Assembly: GCF_001483755.1 (NCBI RefSeq)
Contig: NZ_LQBK01000004.1
Span: 83,303 to 147,302, forward strand
Length of the DNA: 64,000 nucleotides
From: Kocuria rosea subsp. polaris
GTDB lineage: Bacteria > Actinomycetota > Actinomycetes > Actinomycetales > Micrococcaceae
Direction of reading: 5' to 3'
The position numbers and the translations under genes are program-made. The notes beneath the pieces were generated by a model. It was given only the letters and a program-made list of their open reading frames with translations. It searched no databases and was not told the DNA's origin. Below, piece after piece: positions 26,080-34,467 of the stretch. Within the stretch, counting starts at the first letter, position 1. Each line of letters begins with the position of its first letter.

Positions 26080-26940
26080 TCACCGGCCGCCCCGGACGCG
26101 GTCGAAGGTCTCCCGGGCGACCTCCCACGAGGTCTTGCCGACGTCGAAGTGGTCGGTGAGCATGTACACCGCGATCCAGCTCTGGTAGGTCCAGGCGCGG
26201 TCGAGGAGCCCGGGGTCCCCGGGGCCGGTCCAGCGCTCGTGCACCGCGCGGACGAAGGCCTCGCCGTACTCGTACAGCTCCGCGAAGTCCACGGCCGGGT
26301 CGCCGAGGCACATGTCGCTGAAGTCGATCACCCCGAGGCGGGCCGCGGCGTCGTCCCAGAGCAGGTGCCGGCTGTAGACGTCGTTGTGGACCACCACCGC
26401 GGGCAGTTCGGCGGCGAGCAGCGCGTCGACGTCCGCGAGGATCCGCTCCACCTCCTCGAGCTCCGCCGCGGTCAGCACGGCCGGCAGGTGCGCGGTGGCC
26501 GCGCTCCGGACGTCGGCCTGGTCCTCGGCCAGGGAGGAGGCGGGCACCCGGGCCAGCGGGGTGCCGGGCACCGGCGCGGTGTGCAGGGCGGAGAGGAAAC
26601 CGGCCAGCTGCGCCACGAGCGCGCCGCGCGCGGCGGCGTCGAGGGAGGCGAGGACCTCCGGCTGCAGCGTCCGCCCGGGCAGGAGGGGATAACCGGCGAA
26701 GGAGCCGTCCGGCGCCACACGGTCGTAGCGGGGGATCCGCACGGGCAGCCGCGGCGCGAGGTGGTCCAGGACCGCGATCTCCCGGCCGAGCGCCTCCGTG
26801 TAGGGCGGCTCCTGCGGGAAGCGGAAGACCAGGGCGTCGTCCAGGACGACGACGACGTGGTCCCAGCCCTCCGTGATCCGCCGCGCCCTCGACCACCGCA
26901 GGTCCGGGAAGGCCGCGGCGATCCGCTCCAGCTCGTCCAT
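26080..26940 (-). CDS. APH-type phosphotransferase
   Basis: 286 residues from ATG 26940. The aminoglycoside phosphotransferase/kinase-like fold is shown by the catalytic loop VVHNDVYSRHLLWD (His185, Asp187) and the metal-binding VIDFSD (Asp206). The N-terminal lobe has the short nucleotide-binding strand ALVFRFPQEPPYTEALGREIAVL. Members phosphorylate aminoglycosides, macrolides, choline or homoserine-like compounds; MPH-like features such as LPGRTLQP are present but do not prove resistance. It lies 30 bp downstream of the response regulator and on the same strand, so it may be in that operon. Confidence 0.85.
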   Translation of the reverse strand: MDELERIAAAFPDLRWSRARRITEGWDHVVVVLDDALVFRFPQEPPYTEALGREIAVLDHLAPRLPVRIPRYDRVAPDGSFAGYPLLPGRTLQPEVLASLDAAARGALVAQLAGFLSALHTAPVPGTPLARVPASSLAEDQADVRSAATAHLPAVLTAAELEEVERILADVDALLAAELPAVVVHNDVYSRHLLWDDAAARLGVIDFSDMCLGDPAVDFAELYEYGEAFVRAVHERWTGPGDPGLLDRAWTYQSWIAVYMLTDHFDVGKTSWEVARETFDRVRGGR

Positions 26941-26970
26941 GAACGTTCTCCCTGTCTCCGTGATCCGGTC

Positions 26971-27630
26971 TCAGCAGCCCGGGGAGATCAGCCCGGTCTC
27001 GTAGGCGAGCACCACCAGCTGCGAGCGGTCGCGGGCGCCGAGCTTGGCCAGCAGCCGGGACACGTAGGTGCGCGCGGTGGCGGGCGAGAGGAACAGGGCC
27101 TGGGCGATCTCGTCGTTGGACAGCCCCCGCCCCACCTGCTCGAGCACCTCCCGCTCGCGGTCGCTCAGCACCCGCAGCGGGGCGTCGTCGAGCACGGTCT
27201 CGGGCCTGGCCGCGATGGAGCCGAGCACGGTGCGGGTCACCGAGGGCGCGAGCAGGGCCTCCCCGGCGGCGACCACCCGGATCGCCCGGCGCAGGTCGGC
27301 GGGGGACACGTCCTTGAGCAGGTATCCGGCCGCCCCGGCGCGGATGGCCTCGAAGACGTGCTCGTCCTCGTCGAAGGTGGTCAGCACCAGCACCCGGACG
27401 TCGCCCAGCGCCGGGTCGGCCACGATCCGGCGGGTGGCCTCGAGACCGTCCAGTTCGGGCATGCGGATGTCCATGAGCACCACGTCCGGGTGCAGCTCGC
27501 GCACCCGGGCCAGTCCGGTCCGGCCGGTGGCGGCCTCCCCGACCACGGCGATGTCCCCGTCCCGTTCGGCCAGGGCCCGCAGCCCGGTGCGCACCAGTTC
27601 CTGGTCGTCGACGACGACGATGCTGATCAC
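26971..27630 (-). CDS. NarL/LuxR-type response regulator
   Basis: 219 residues from GTG 27630. The receiver domain has acidic pocket residues Asp8-Asp9, phospho-acceptor Asp54 (LMDIRMP) and Lys105 (YLLKDV). The C-terminal LuxR helix-turn-helix is LSDREREVLEQVGRGLSNDEIAQALFLSPATARTYVSRLLAKLG (about 153-197). The GTG start overlaps the kinase stop by three bases, so the pair is translationally coupled. Targets unknown. Confidence 0.95.
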   Translation of the reverse strand: MISIVVVDDQELVRTGLRALAERDGDIAVVGEAATGRTGLARVRELHPDVVLMDIRMPELDGLEATRRIVADPALGDVRVLVLTTFDEDEHVFEAIRAGAAGYLLKDVSPADLRRAIRVVAAGEALLAPSVTRTVLGSIAARPETVLDDAPLRVLSDREREVLEQVGRGLSNDEIAQALFLSPATARTYVSRLLAKLGARDRSQLVVLAYETGLISPGC

Positions 27631-28835
27631 GGCTCCAGCCTCCTCGGCAGCGTCGCGCGGACCTGGAAGCCACTGCCGCCCCGGGCGCGGCTGTCCCGTG
27701 GACCCGCGGCGAAGGAGCCGCCGAGCAGGCCGGCGCGCTCGGCCATCCCGGCCAGGCCGCGCCCGCCGCCCGCTGCGCCGGTGTCCGGGGACGCGCCGCG
27801 CCCGTCGTCGGCGATCCGCAGCTCCAGGGTGCCGTCCCGCAGCCGGGCTTCCACCAGGGCGTGCCGGGCCCCGGAGTGGCGCAGGACGTTGGTGAGGGAC
27901 TCCTGGAGAATGCGGTAGGCGGCGGCGTCGATGGTGGCGTCGAGCTCGTCCGGGTCGACGTCGATCCGCGCCGTCACCTCCACGCCGGCGTCCTCGGCCG
28001 TGGCGACCAGCTGCGGGAGCCCGGCGAGGCCGATGCTGCCGCGCTCCGCCGGGTCCGCGCCGGGAGTGCGCAGCAGCTTCACGGTGGTCCGCAGCTCTCG
28101 CAGCGTGGTGGAGGCCGCCGCACGGATCTGCTCGAGCGCCCGGGCCACGGCCTCGTCGTCCCGCCCGACCGCCTCGGCGGCCACGTTGCTGTGCACGGCG
28201 ATCACGGACATCGTGTGCCCGATGGTGTCGTGCAGATCCCGGGCGATCCCCGCCTTCTCGGCCTGCATCCGGCGGCCGGCCTCGTGGCGCTCCTCGGCCG
28301 CGGCGAGCGCACGCAGCCGCTCCTGGTGCGCGCGGAGCTCCCGGCGGGCGCGGACGCTCACCCCGAGCGCAATGGCCGCGGCGACCAGGGCGACGTCGGT
28401 GAGCAGGTCGTAGCTGACCAGATAGGCGGCCGGCAGTCCCTCGTCCACGCGGAAGTAGGCGGCCACGGACACCAGCACCGCCCCGGCGGCGGCCGCCGAG
28501 CGGGTGCGGTCCGCCTCGGCGGCCGAGAACAGGGCGGCCACGGCCGGCAGGGCGATGCCGATCGGCGGCAGCTGGAACACGTAGTAGACGAAGATGCCGA
28601 GCACCGTCAGCACCAGCACCAGCCGGGGCGCGTGCCGCCGGGCCAGCAGCAGTGCCCCGAAGCCGGCCGCGAAGAGGTAGGCGAGGGCACCGGCGCGGCC
28701 GGTGCCCTCGAGGTCCGCGGCGGCGATGACGGCGACGAGCACGGCCATCGCGGCCGCGAGCGCACCGTCGACCAGCCGGAGGTCGGCCTCCTCGGCCGCC
28801 CGGCGCACGGGACGGGCCGCCACGGTGCTGGGCAT
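27627..28835 (-). CDS. NarL-family sensor histidine kinase
   Basis: 402 residues from ATG 28835 behind GGGAGC. Five to six membrane helices in the first 165 residues, no large extracellular domain, then a coiled segment, the HisKA_3 dimerisation box EKAGIARDLHDTIGHTMSV with phospho-accepting His202, and a C-terminal HATPase with ILQESLTNVLRHSGA and DDGRGASPDTGAAGGGRGLAGMAER. It senses a signal in or near the membrane and passes phosphate to the adjacent regulator. Kinases of this layout often sit beside ABC exporters; none is present here. Confidence 0.94.
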   Translation of the reverse strand: MPSTVAARPVRRAAEEADLRLVDGALAAAMAVLVAVIAAADLEGTGRAGALAYLFAAGFGALLLARRHAPRLVLVLTVLGIFVYYVFQLPPIGIALPAVAALFSAAEADRTRSAAAAGAVLVSVAAYFRVDEGLPAAYLVSYDLLTDVALVAAAIALGVSVRARRELRAHQERLRALAAAEERHEAGRRMQAEKAGIARDLHDTIGHTMSVIAVHSNVAAEAVGRDDEAVARALEQIRAAASTTLRELRTTVKLLRTPGADPAERGSIGLAGLPQLVATAEDAGVEVTARIDVDPDELDATIDAAAYRILQESLTNVLRHSGARHALVEARLRDGTLELRIADDGRGASPDTGAAGGGRGLAGMAERAGLLGGSFAAGPRDSRARGGSGFQVRATLPRRLEP

Positions 28836-28968
28836 GCTCCCAGGGTAGCCACGCCGCCCGCGGCCGTCGTGGGCCCCGGCGCGACAGGCGGGGTCACCCG
28901 CAGGCGACCGGGGCCATCGCCCCTCGGCGACGCAGGAGACGCGCTCCGACCGATGACCGCCGGAACGG

Positions 28969-28983
28969 TGCTCCGTAGCGTCG
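28969..28983 (+). promoter_or_regulatory. Promoter-like element TGCTCCGTAGCGTCG, copy 1
   Basis: Contains TAGCGT as a -10-like hexamer ending eight bases before ATG 28989. The same 15 bases recur at 30823-30837 in front of another membrane-protein gene. Such closeness to the start would give a very short leader. Confidence 0.5.
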
Positions 28984-28988
28984 AGGCC

Positions 28989-29411
28989 ATGACGAACCGA
29001 CCCGGAACTCCTGCGAGCACCCGACCCGCCGTGAACTGGCTGCTGGTGCTGGGCCTGGGCGCCGTCGCCCTGGTCCGTCCCCTCGCCCGGGTCACCGGGG
29101 CGGCGGACGTCCTCGGGGCGCCCGCCGGGCCGCTGCTGCTGACGGGCCTGGTCACCGCCGTGTGGATCGGCGTGGTCGGGCTCGGTTGCGTGCCCCGCCC
29201 CGTGCTGACCCTGGTGCTGGCCGGTCTCGCGTACGGCGTCTACGTCATCCCGCTGAGCGCCGTCCTCTCGACCGTGCTGACCGGCACGCTGCAGGGCCCG
29301 GTCGCCGTGCCGGTCGCCGTCGTGCCGATCCTGCTCGGCAACGCCCTGTGGGGTCTCGTGGCAGGCCTGCTGGCCCTGGGCGTCCAGCGCCTGCGGGGAG
29401 CCCCGCGATGA
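28989..29411 (+). CDS. Small integral membrane protein
   Basis: 140 residues from ATG 28989. Four hydrophobic segments (VNWLLVLGLGAVALVRPLA, LLLTGLVTAVWIGVVGLG, VLTLVLAGLAYGVYVIPLSAV and a last one near VVPILLGNALWGLVAGLLALG). It is similar in layout to hypothetical actinobacterial membrane proteins. It is divergent from the histidine kinase with 153 bp between, and might be its target, but there is no direct sign. Confidence 0.7.
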   Translation: MTNRPGTPASTRPAVNWLLVLGLGAVALVRPLARVTGAADVLGAPAGPLLLTGLVTAVWIGVVGLGCVPRPVLTLVLAGLAYGVYVIPLSAVLSTVLTGTLQGPVAVPVAVVPILLGNALWGLVAGLLALGVQRLRGAPR

Positions 29412-29420
29412 CTCCCGCCC

Positions 29421-29640
29421 TCGCCGCTGGCCGCGCACGTGGCCCTCGCCCTGAGCGCGTCCGACGAGGCGCTGCGCGTCCTCGAGGCGGCGCCCGCCCA
29501 CTCGCGGCATCCCACGGTGGTCCTCGCCGCGCTGCACGATCTCGCCCTCGCCGGACGCGCCCCGGCACGGACGCGGTGGGGCTGGTCGATGTGGGCTGCT
29601 CGACCGCTCGGGCCTGCGGACCGAGGCCCTGGGCCGCTGC
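29421..29640 (+). pseudogene. Remnant of a DUF2332 gene
   Basis: In the frame of 29439 the DNA reads LAAHVALALSASDEALRVLE and then HPTVVLAALHDLALAGRAPA, which matches the N-terminal part of DUF2332 proteins. Shortly after, in the next frame, comes TDAVGLVDVGCST, the start of that family's methyltransferase-like core (normally VGLVDVGCSAGLN). Around 50 residues that should separate the two blocks are missing and the frame is shifted, and nothing recognisable follows. The family assignment is from memory of its consensus. Confidence 0.55.
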
Positions 29641-29804
29641 TGGTCGCGGGGCCGTCTGCCGGCGTGGACGGCGGGATCCTAGCGTCCGAGCCCGCGGCCC
29701 GGCCCCCGTGCCGGGGCAGGGTCGTACCCGTCGGGGTTTCTACGCCGGGGTCGCCTCCTCGGTGCCGTGCAGGTGGGCGCGCTGCTCGTTCTGGTTCAGG
29801 GCCA

Positions 29805-29827
29805 ACTCTTGCGTTACCGGCAAGAGT
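29805..29827. promoter_or_regulatory. Inverted repeat upstream of the methyltransferase gene
   Basis: ACTCTTGC and GCAAGAGT form perfect 8-bp arms around GTTACCG. It lies 38 bp before the start codon, with a TAGGGT element (29853-29858) between. A MerR/ArsR-like or TetR-like dimer could bind it; no such gene is adjacent. Confidence 0.6.
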
Positions 29828-29864
29828 GCATGCCATTGAAGCACTGTCTCGCTAGGGTGAGGGC

Positions 29865-30716
29865 ATGACCGAGCACACGCATTCCCTGACCTCCACCGAC
29901 TCCTCCCACGGGCACCGGCACGAGGAGGGCCTGGCCCGCCTGCTGGACCTGGACGCCGCGATGTCCGGCACCTCCGGGGACGAGGTGGCCGGCTGGGCCA
30001 CCCGGTACGCCGGAGGCAGTCCGGACCGGATCGCCGACCTGGGGAGCGGAACGGGCACCGGCGCCCTCGCCCTGGCCCGGCGCTTCCCCGCCGCGGAGGT
30101 GCTGGCGGTCGACCGATCCCCCGTCATGCTCGAGCGCGTGCGGGCCGCGGCCCGCGAGCAGGGACTGGAAGGCCGGGTGCACGCGGTGCCCGCCGACCTG
30201 GACCAGGAGTGGCCGGCCCTCGGAGCGGTGGACCTGGTGTGGGCTTCCTCGTTCCTGCACGAGGTCGCCGACCCCGGCGCCGTCCTGGGCCACGTCCGCG
30301 GCGCACTGCGGCCCGGCGGGCTGCTGGCGGTCGTCGAGCTGGACGGCCTGCCACGCTTCCTGCCCGAGAACCTCGGATTCGGCCGCCCCGGCTTGGAGTC
30401 CCGGTGCCACCGGGTCCTGGCGGACGCCGGGTGGAACGCCCACCCGGATTGGCGGCCGCTGCTGGAGGCGGCCGGGTTCGAGGTCCACGGCCCGCACACC
30501 GTCAGCGCCTCGGGACACGAGGATCCCGCGGCCACCGCTCACTACGCCCAGGCCTGGCTCGCCCACATGCGTCCCGCCCTCCAGGAACGGGTCGGCGCCG
30601 ACGATCTCGCGGTCCTGGACCGCCTCCTGGCCCCGGACTCCCCCGAGACGCTGCGCCACCGCCGGGACCTGAGCTTCCGGGCCGGCCGCACCGTCTGGGC
30701 GGCCCGGCGTCCCTGA
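29865..30716 (+). CDS. Class I SAM-dependent methyltransferase with His-rich head
   Basis: 283 residues from ATG 29865. The first 22 residues are rich in His, Ser and Thr (TEHTHS, SSHGHRHEEG). The SAM-binding motif I is IADLGSGTGTGALALARRFP (about 55-74), motif II acidic AVDRS, and post-I GAVDLVWASSFLHEVADP followed by LRPGGLLAVVELDG. Closest in style to UbiE/type 11 small-molecule methyltransferases. The acceptor is unknown; the His-rich head could bind a metal, which would fit a metal-responsive operator at 29805-29827, but this is inference. Confidence 0.85.
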   Translation: MTEHTHSLTSTDSSHGHRHEEGLARLLDLDAAMSGTSGDEVAGWATRYAGGSPDRIADLGSGTGTGALALARRFPAAEVLAVDRSPVMLERVRAAAREQGLEGRVHAVPADLDQEWPALGAVDLVWASSFLHEVADPGAVLGHVRGALRPGGLLAVVELDGLPRFLPENLGFGRPGLESRCHRVLADAGWNAHPDWRPLLEAAGFEVHGPHTVSASGHEDPAATAHYAQAWLAHMRPALQERVGADDLAVLDRLLAPDSPETLRHRRDLSFRAGRTVWAARRP

Positions 30717-30822
30717 GCGCCCGTCCGCCCCGGACGACGAGCAGGGTCGCCGCACGGCGACCGGAACCCTCCTCCGCGCGCGACCGAACCGACGCCTCCC
30801 GCCTGATGCCGGAGCAGGGCGC

Positions 30823-30837
30823 TGCTCCGTAGCGTCG
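30823..30837 (+). promoter_or_regulatory. Promoter-like element TGCTCCGTAGCGTCG, copy 2
   Basis: Identical over 15 bases to 28969-28983, ending five bases before ATG 30843. An inverted GGAGCAG/CTGCTCC pair (30811-30828) overlaps it. Confidence 0.5.
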
Positions 30838-30842
30838 GCGGC

Positions 30843-31460
30843 ATGAAGCACCTGCCTGACACCCCCGCGGCGACCCGCACGCCCGGCCGCTCGCCCGGAG
30901 AGCCCACCCGGCCCGTCGCACACCGTCTCGCCCTGCCGGTCCTGACCGCCTACCTGTGGATCACCATGACCCTCTTCGGCGCCATCGTGCTGGAGACGTT
31001 CATGGTGTACCCCAATGTCTTCCACGACCCGCCGGCCTCCCTGGAGCTGGGCATGGAGTTCCTCGCCGTGAGCGGCCCCTCCGACTTCTTCCCCCCGCTC
31101 GGCCTCGCCGCCTGGGTGCTCGGGGCGGCCTCCCTGGTCCTGTGCCGGCGGATGCCCACGGTGCGCTGGTGGGTGCTGCTGAGCCTGACCATGTTCGTGG
31201 CGGAGGGGGTGGTCTCGATGCTGTACTTCTGGCCGCGCAACGACATCATGTTCCTCGAGGGCACGGCCGTGCACTCCGCCGAGCACCTCCGCCAGGTCGC
31301 CGACGAGTTCGTGACCTGGCACGCCCGCTCCCGCATGGTCCTCAACTCGGTCGCGGCAGTCGCCGCCTTCACCGCCTTCGTCAAGGCCTACCGGCACCGG
31401 CTCCTCGGTCCGGAGGCGACCAGCGGGCACCGTCGCCACCCATCGGGCGCGCGAGCGTAG
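30843..31460 (+). CDS. Uncharacterised four-helix membrane protein
   Basis: 205 residues from ATG 30843. Four hydrophobic segments: LPVLTAYLWITMTLFGAIVLE, PLGLAAWVLGAASLVLC, WWVLLSLTMFVAEGVVSMLYF, and MVLNSVAAVAAFTAFV. Conserved-looking polar patches (VYPNVFHDPPASLELGMEFL and HSAEHLRQVADEFVTWHARSR) between them suggest a ligand or partner site in the loops. Similar in layout to DUF1772-like proteins, but I do not recognise it securely. Followed by a hairpin terminator. Confidence 0.7.
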   Translation: MKHLPDTPAATRTPGRSPGEPTRPVAHRLALPVLTAYLWITMTLFGAIVLETFMVYPNVFHDPPASLELGMEFLAVSGPSDFFPPLGLAAWVLGAASLVLCRRMPTVRWWVLLSLTMFVAEGVVSMLYFWPRNDIMFLEGTAVHSAEHLRQVADEFVTWHARSRMVLNSVAAVAAFTAFVKAYRHRLLGPEATSGHRRHPSGARA

Positions 31461-31465
31461 ACACT

Positions 31466-31506
31466 GGAACGGGGTGTCCACGGCCGGACGCGGACACCCC
31501 GGTTCC
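31466..31506 (+). terminator. Terminator hairpin
   Basis: GGAAC plus GGGGTGTCC pairs with GGACACCCC plus GGTTCC, leaving one bulged base. It follows the stop at 31460 by five bases and precedes the monooxygenase gene. Confidence 0.65.
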
Positions 31507-31569
31507 CCGAGAGGATCTTCCGGCCCGGACGCGAGTCCCGGCCGGGGACCACCGACTCCAGGAGGTCCC

Positions 31570-32598
31570 GTGCGCGGATCAGCCGTCGTCGTCGGGGCCG
31601 GCATCGCCGGCCTCGCCACAGCCCGCGGCCTGCTCGGCGCGGGCTGGGACGTGCACGTGCTCGAGCGCTCGCCGGGCCTGCCCGGCACCGGCACGGCCCT
31701 GGGCATGTGGCCCGAGGCGATGCGGGCCCTGGACCGGCTGGGGGCGGGGGAGCGCGTCCGGGCCACCTCCGTCGAGCAGCGCGGGGCGCGGCTCCTCCGG
31801 CCGGACGGGACCGAGATCGCCCACGTCGACCTGGACCGGGCCGCTCGGCTGGTCCCGCGCCCAGCGCTCCTGGCGGCACTGGCCGAGGGCCTTCCCCCGG
31901 GCCTCGTCGCGTGGAACGCCCCGGTCGCCGACCACCGTGCGCTGCCCGCGGCCGACCTCGTGGTCGCCGCCGACGGCGTGCACAGCCCCGTCCGCGCCGT
32001 GCTCTTCGGCGTCGCCCCGCGCCCGCTGGGCACCGTGGCCCTCCGCGGCACCGTCCCGGGCCGGGCGGACGGGACCACCGAGACCTGGGGGCCGGCGCGG
32101 CTCTTCGGCATCACCCCGCACGACGACGAGCACACCAACTGGTTCGCCAGCGTCCGCGCCGACGTGCTCGCCTCCGCGGGGCGCGGCCGCACCGACCCGG
32201 AGGTCCTGCGCCATCTCTACGGGGACTGGCACCCGGCCGTGCGGCGCGTCCTGGACGCCCTCGGGGACAGCCCGATCGACCGGCGCACGCTGCTCGACGT
32301 GCCCCCGTTGCCCTCCTGGGTGAGCGGGCGGACCGCGCTCCTCGGCGACGCCGCCCACGGCATGGCACCGAACCTCGGCCGGGGCGCGTGCGAGGCGCTG
32401 CTCGACGCCACGGCCCTCGTCGATGCGCTGACCGCGACCCCGGACGTGCCCGGCGCCCTGCGCCGGTACGACGCCGCGCGCCGCCGGCGGGTCACCCGTA
32501 CGGTGCGCGTGGCCCGCCTGGCGAACGGCGTCAGCACGGCCCGGCACCTGCTGCCCGTGCGCAACGCCGTCGTCAGCGCGGCGGCACGGCTGGTGTGA
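31570..32598 (+). CDS. FAD-dependent aromatic-type monooxygenase
   Basis: 342 residues from GTG 31570 behind AGGAGGTCCC. Rossmann GAGIAGLATARGLLGAGWDVHVLERSPG at the N-terminus (GxGxxG), the middle DG motif AADLVVAADGVHSPVRAVLFG, and the C-terminal FAD/GD motif ALLGDAAHGMAPNLGRGACEALLDA. These mark a group A flavoprotein hydroxylase (PHBH/salicylate hydroxylase type) using NAD(P)H and O2. It is somewhat shorter than the 370-400 usual. The substrate is unknown; no ring-cleavage gene is adjacent. Confidence 0.9.
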   Translation: MRGSAVVVGAGIAGLATARGLLGAGWDVHVLERSPGLPGTGTALGMWPEAMRALDRLGAGERVRATSVEQRGARLLRPDGTEIAHVDLDRAARLVPRPALLAALAEGLPPGLVAWNAPVADHRALPAADLVVAADGVHSPVRAVLFGVAPRPLGTVALRGTVPGRADGTTETWGPARLFGITPHDDEHTNWFASVRADVLASAGRGRTDPEVLRHLYGDWHPAVRRVLDALGDSPIDRRTLLDVPPLPSWVSGRTALLGDAAHGMAPNLGRGACEALLDATALVDALTATPDVPGALRRYDAARRRRVTRTVRVARLANGVSTARHLLPVRNAVVSAAARLV

Positions 32599-32656
32599 CC
32601 GGCCGCGCGCCCGCGTCCCGGGCCGGTGACACTGCCGTCCCCGGCGGAACCGGGCG

Positions 32657-33301
32657 TCAGTTGCTGACGGCCGGGGCGTCCCGGATGTAGGCGGTCTCCA
32701 GGATCTGGGAGGTGGTGAACCGCGCGATGTCGGCGGCGGTGGCCGAGGAGCCCACGGCGCCGGGGCCGAAGAACCCCACGTACTTCAGTCCCCGGGCGCT
32801 GCCGCCGGTGACGTGCATGAACCGCACGATCGTCCAGTCCAGCCCGGACTCTGCGACCACCTGCAGCATCCCTGCCATCTGCCGGTAGGCGCGCGGATCG
32901 AGGTGGCGGGCCAGGAACCGGTGGACCTTGATCCGGGTGGTGGGCCTCTCCTTGGGGCACAGGGTCACCACCGGGGTGCCGTGGCCGATGTAGCGGCGGA
33001 TCCCGCGCCGGCGCATGCCGGCCACGATGTGACCGGCGCCCTCGACCAGGTCCAGGCCGCGGGCACGGGGCCGCACGCGCGGGTCCAGGGTGTTGACCAC
33101 CGCCTCGGCACCGTCGAGTGCGGTGTCGACGGCCGCAGGGTCGGTGATCTGCCCGGTGACCAGCTCCACGTCCTCGCCCCAGGCGGGCGGCACGTGCGCG
33201 GCGTCGGTGACGAGGGCGACGACCTCGTAGCCGCGGAACAGCAGGTCCTCGACGAGCTCCTGGCCGATGGGACTGACAGCCCCGAACACGGTGACCTTCA
33301 T
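32657..33301 (-). CDS. NAD(P)-binding SDR/NmrA-like protein
   Basis: 214 residues from ATG 33301. The Rossmann opening KVTVFGAVSPIGQELVEDLLFRGYEV has the GxxxxIG turn, and GLDWTIVRFMHVTGG late in the protein is typical of atypical short-chain dehydrogenases in the NAD(P)H-binding PF13460 group. It converges with the flavin monooxygenase gene, 58 bp apart. Possibly a ketone or quinone reductase; substrate unknown. An inverted repeat lies 54 bp upstream. Confidence 0.8.
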   Translation of the reverse strand: MKVTVFGAVSPIGQELVEDLLFRGYEVVALVTDAAHVPPAWGEDVELVTGQITDPAAVDTALDGAEAVVNTLDPRVRPRARGLDLVEGAGHIVAGMRRRGIRRYIGHGTPVVTLCPKERPTTRIKVHRFLARHLDPRAYRQMAGMLQVVAESGLDWTIVRFMHVTGGSARGLKYVGFFGPGAVGSSATAADIARFTTSQILETAYIRDAPAVSN

Positions 33302-33354
33302 CTGTCCCCCACCCGGTCCCGTTGTACGGACGAATTGCTTGCACCCTAGATCAC

Positions 33355-33375
33355 GGCATTTTTAAATGAAATGCC
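33355..33375. promoter_or_regulatory. AT-rich inverted repeat upstream of the NmrA-like gene
   Basis: GGCATTT and AAATGCC, 7-bp arms with a 7-base spacer, in a locally AT-rich patch. It could be an operator for the gene starting at 33301. The rest of the gene-free 33302-33635 stretch shows nothing else. Confidence 0.4.
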
Positions 33376-33635
33376 ATGGAGGACGTGTGACGTCCACAGA
33401 TGGGGGCGCCGGCCGTCGAGCGGCAGGGCGGACCGGGACGTCCGCAGCATGCCGGGGCCGCCCCACCAGGGGCGGAACCGGATCAGGGGCGGGTGTCCCC
33501 GGCGCTGACGGCGTCCCAGCCCGTGGGCTGTTGTGGGGACAGTGCGGCCGAATTGTGACTCATCGGTAGCCAGTAAGCTGATGACAACACATCGACCGGG
33601 CTTCTCTCCCCTCCCACCCACGAAGCGAGACGACG

Positions 33636-34082
33636 ATGATCACCCCCGAGATCCTCCAGGCCGTCAAGGACCTGGTGCAGACCCCGCCCCCGGCCGGCGT
33701 GCGGGTGGACCGGTTCGAGATCGTCGACGAGGTCGCCGAGCTCTCCCTGTCCTTCCGGGCCGACGTGCTCGAGAGCGTCCTGGCCTCCGAACTGGCCGCC
33801 ACCGGCGGCCCCGCCGACTGGGACGACCCCCGCGCCCCGATGGACGAGGGCTCACCCACCTGGGCCTATGCCGGCGGGATCGCCGCCCTGCTGCACCACG
33901 GCTACTTCAACCAGACGATCCTCGCCCAGCACGAGGCCGCGCTGCAGCAGATCCTGACCGAGCACGGCCATCCCGGGACGCCGGTGACCGCCACCGCCAC
34001 CTACACCGCCGCCGAGCTCATGCCCCACTACCGCAAGCTCAAGGCCGAGCACCTCGAGCAGCTGAGCGCCCCGCAGGGCTGA
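33636..34082 (+). CDS. Hypothetical protein
   Basis: 148 residues from ATG 33636, with only a weak purine run (GAAGCGAGACG) upstream. The protein is acidic, mostly helical by composition, with no signal peptide or membrane segment. The stretch YAGGIAALLHHGYFNQTILAQHEAALQQIL suggests a helical bundle. I do not recognise a family. Codon use and third-position GC match the neighbours, so it is likely a real gene. Confidence 0.65.
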   Translation: MITPEILQAVKDLVQTPPPAGVRVDRFEIVDEVAELSLSFRADVLESVLASELAATGGPADWDDPRAPMDEGSPTWAYAGGIAALLHHGYFNQTILAQHEAALQQILTEHGHPGTPVTATATYTAAELMPHYRKLKAEHLEQLSAPQG

Positions 34083-34140
34083 GGGGCGGGACGGCCGGGC
34101 GGTGGGCACGGGGCTCCGCCGCTCCGGGCCGTGGGTCCGG

Positions 34141-34467
34141 TCAGGTCCCGGGCGGCCGGTACTTGATCTGCTGGGCCTGGTGCAGGGCCTCCAGCGTCTC
34201 CTCGACGCTCATGAGCACCGTGGTCTCCAGGGAGCTCACGGCCCCGCCGCCGGTGATGGCCAGGGCCACCGCGGCCATGGACACGTCGTCGGGCGCTTCC
34301 CAGAGGCTGTAGCCGTCGTGCTCGCCGAAGGCGTACCAGAACCCGTGCAGCGTCCCGCCGACCGATTCGATGCAGTCCTGGCCCGCCGGGCGGCGGTCCT
34401 CGGGGTGGGAGATCAATCGGGCCCAGGTCTCGGGGGTGTAGCGGAATTTCGACAGATAGAGCGGCAT
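34141..34467 (-). CDS. GYD domain protein
   Basis: 108 residues from ATG 34467. The N-terminal MPLYLSKFRYTPETW and the central GEHDGYSLWEAPDDVSMAAVALAITGGGAV are the core of the GYD domain (here GYS), a ferredoxin-like fold of unknown biochemical role. It converges with the gene at 33636 (58 bp between stops) and lies downstream of the DUF1801 gene on the same strand, with 148 bp between. Confidence 0.85.
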   Translation of the reverse strand: MPLYLSKFRYTPETWARLISHPEDRRPAGQDCIESVGGTLHGFWYAFGEHDGYSLWEAPDDVSMAAVALAITGGGAVSSLETTVLMSVEETLEALHQAQQIKYRPPGT

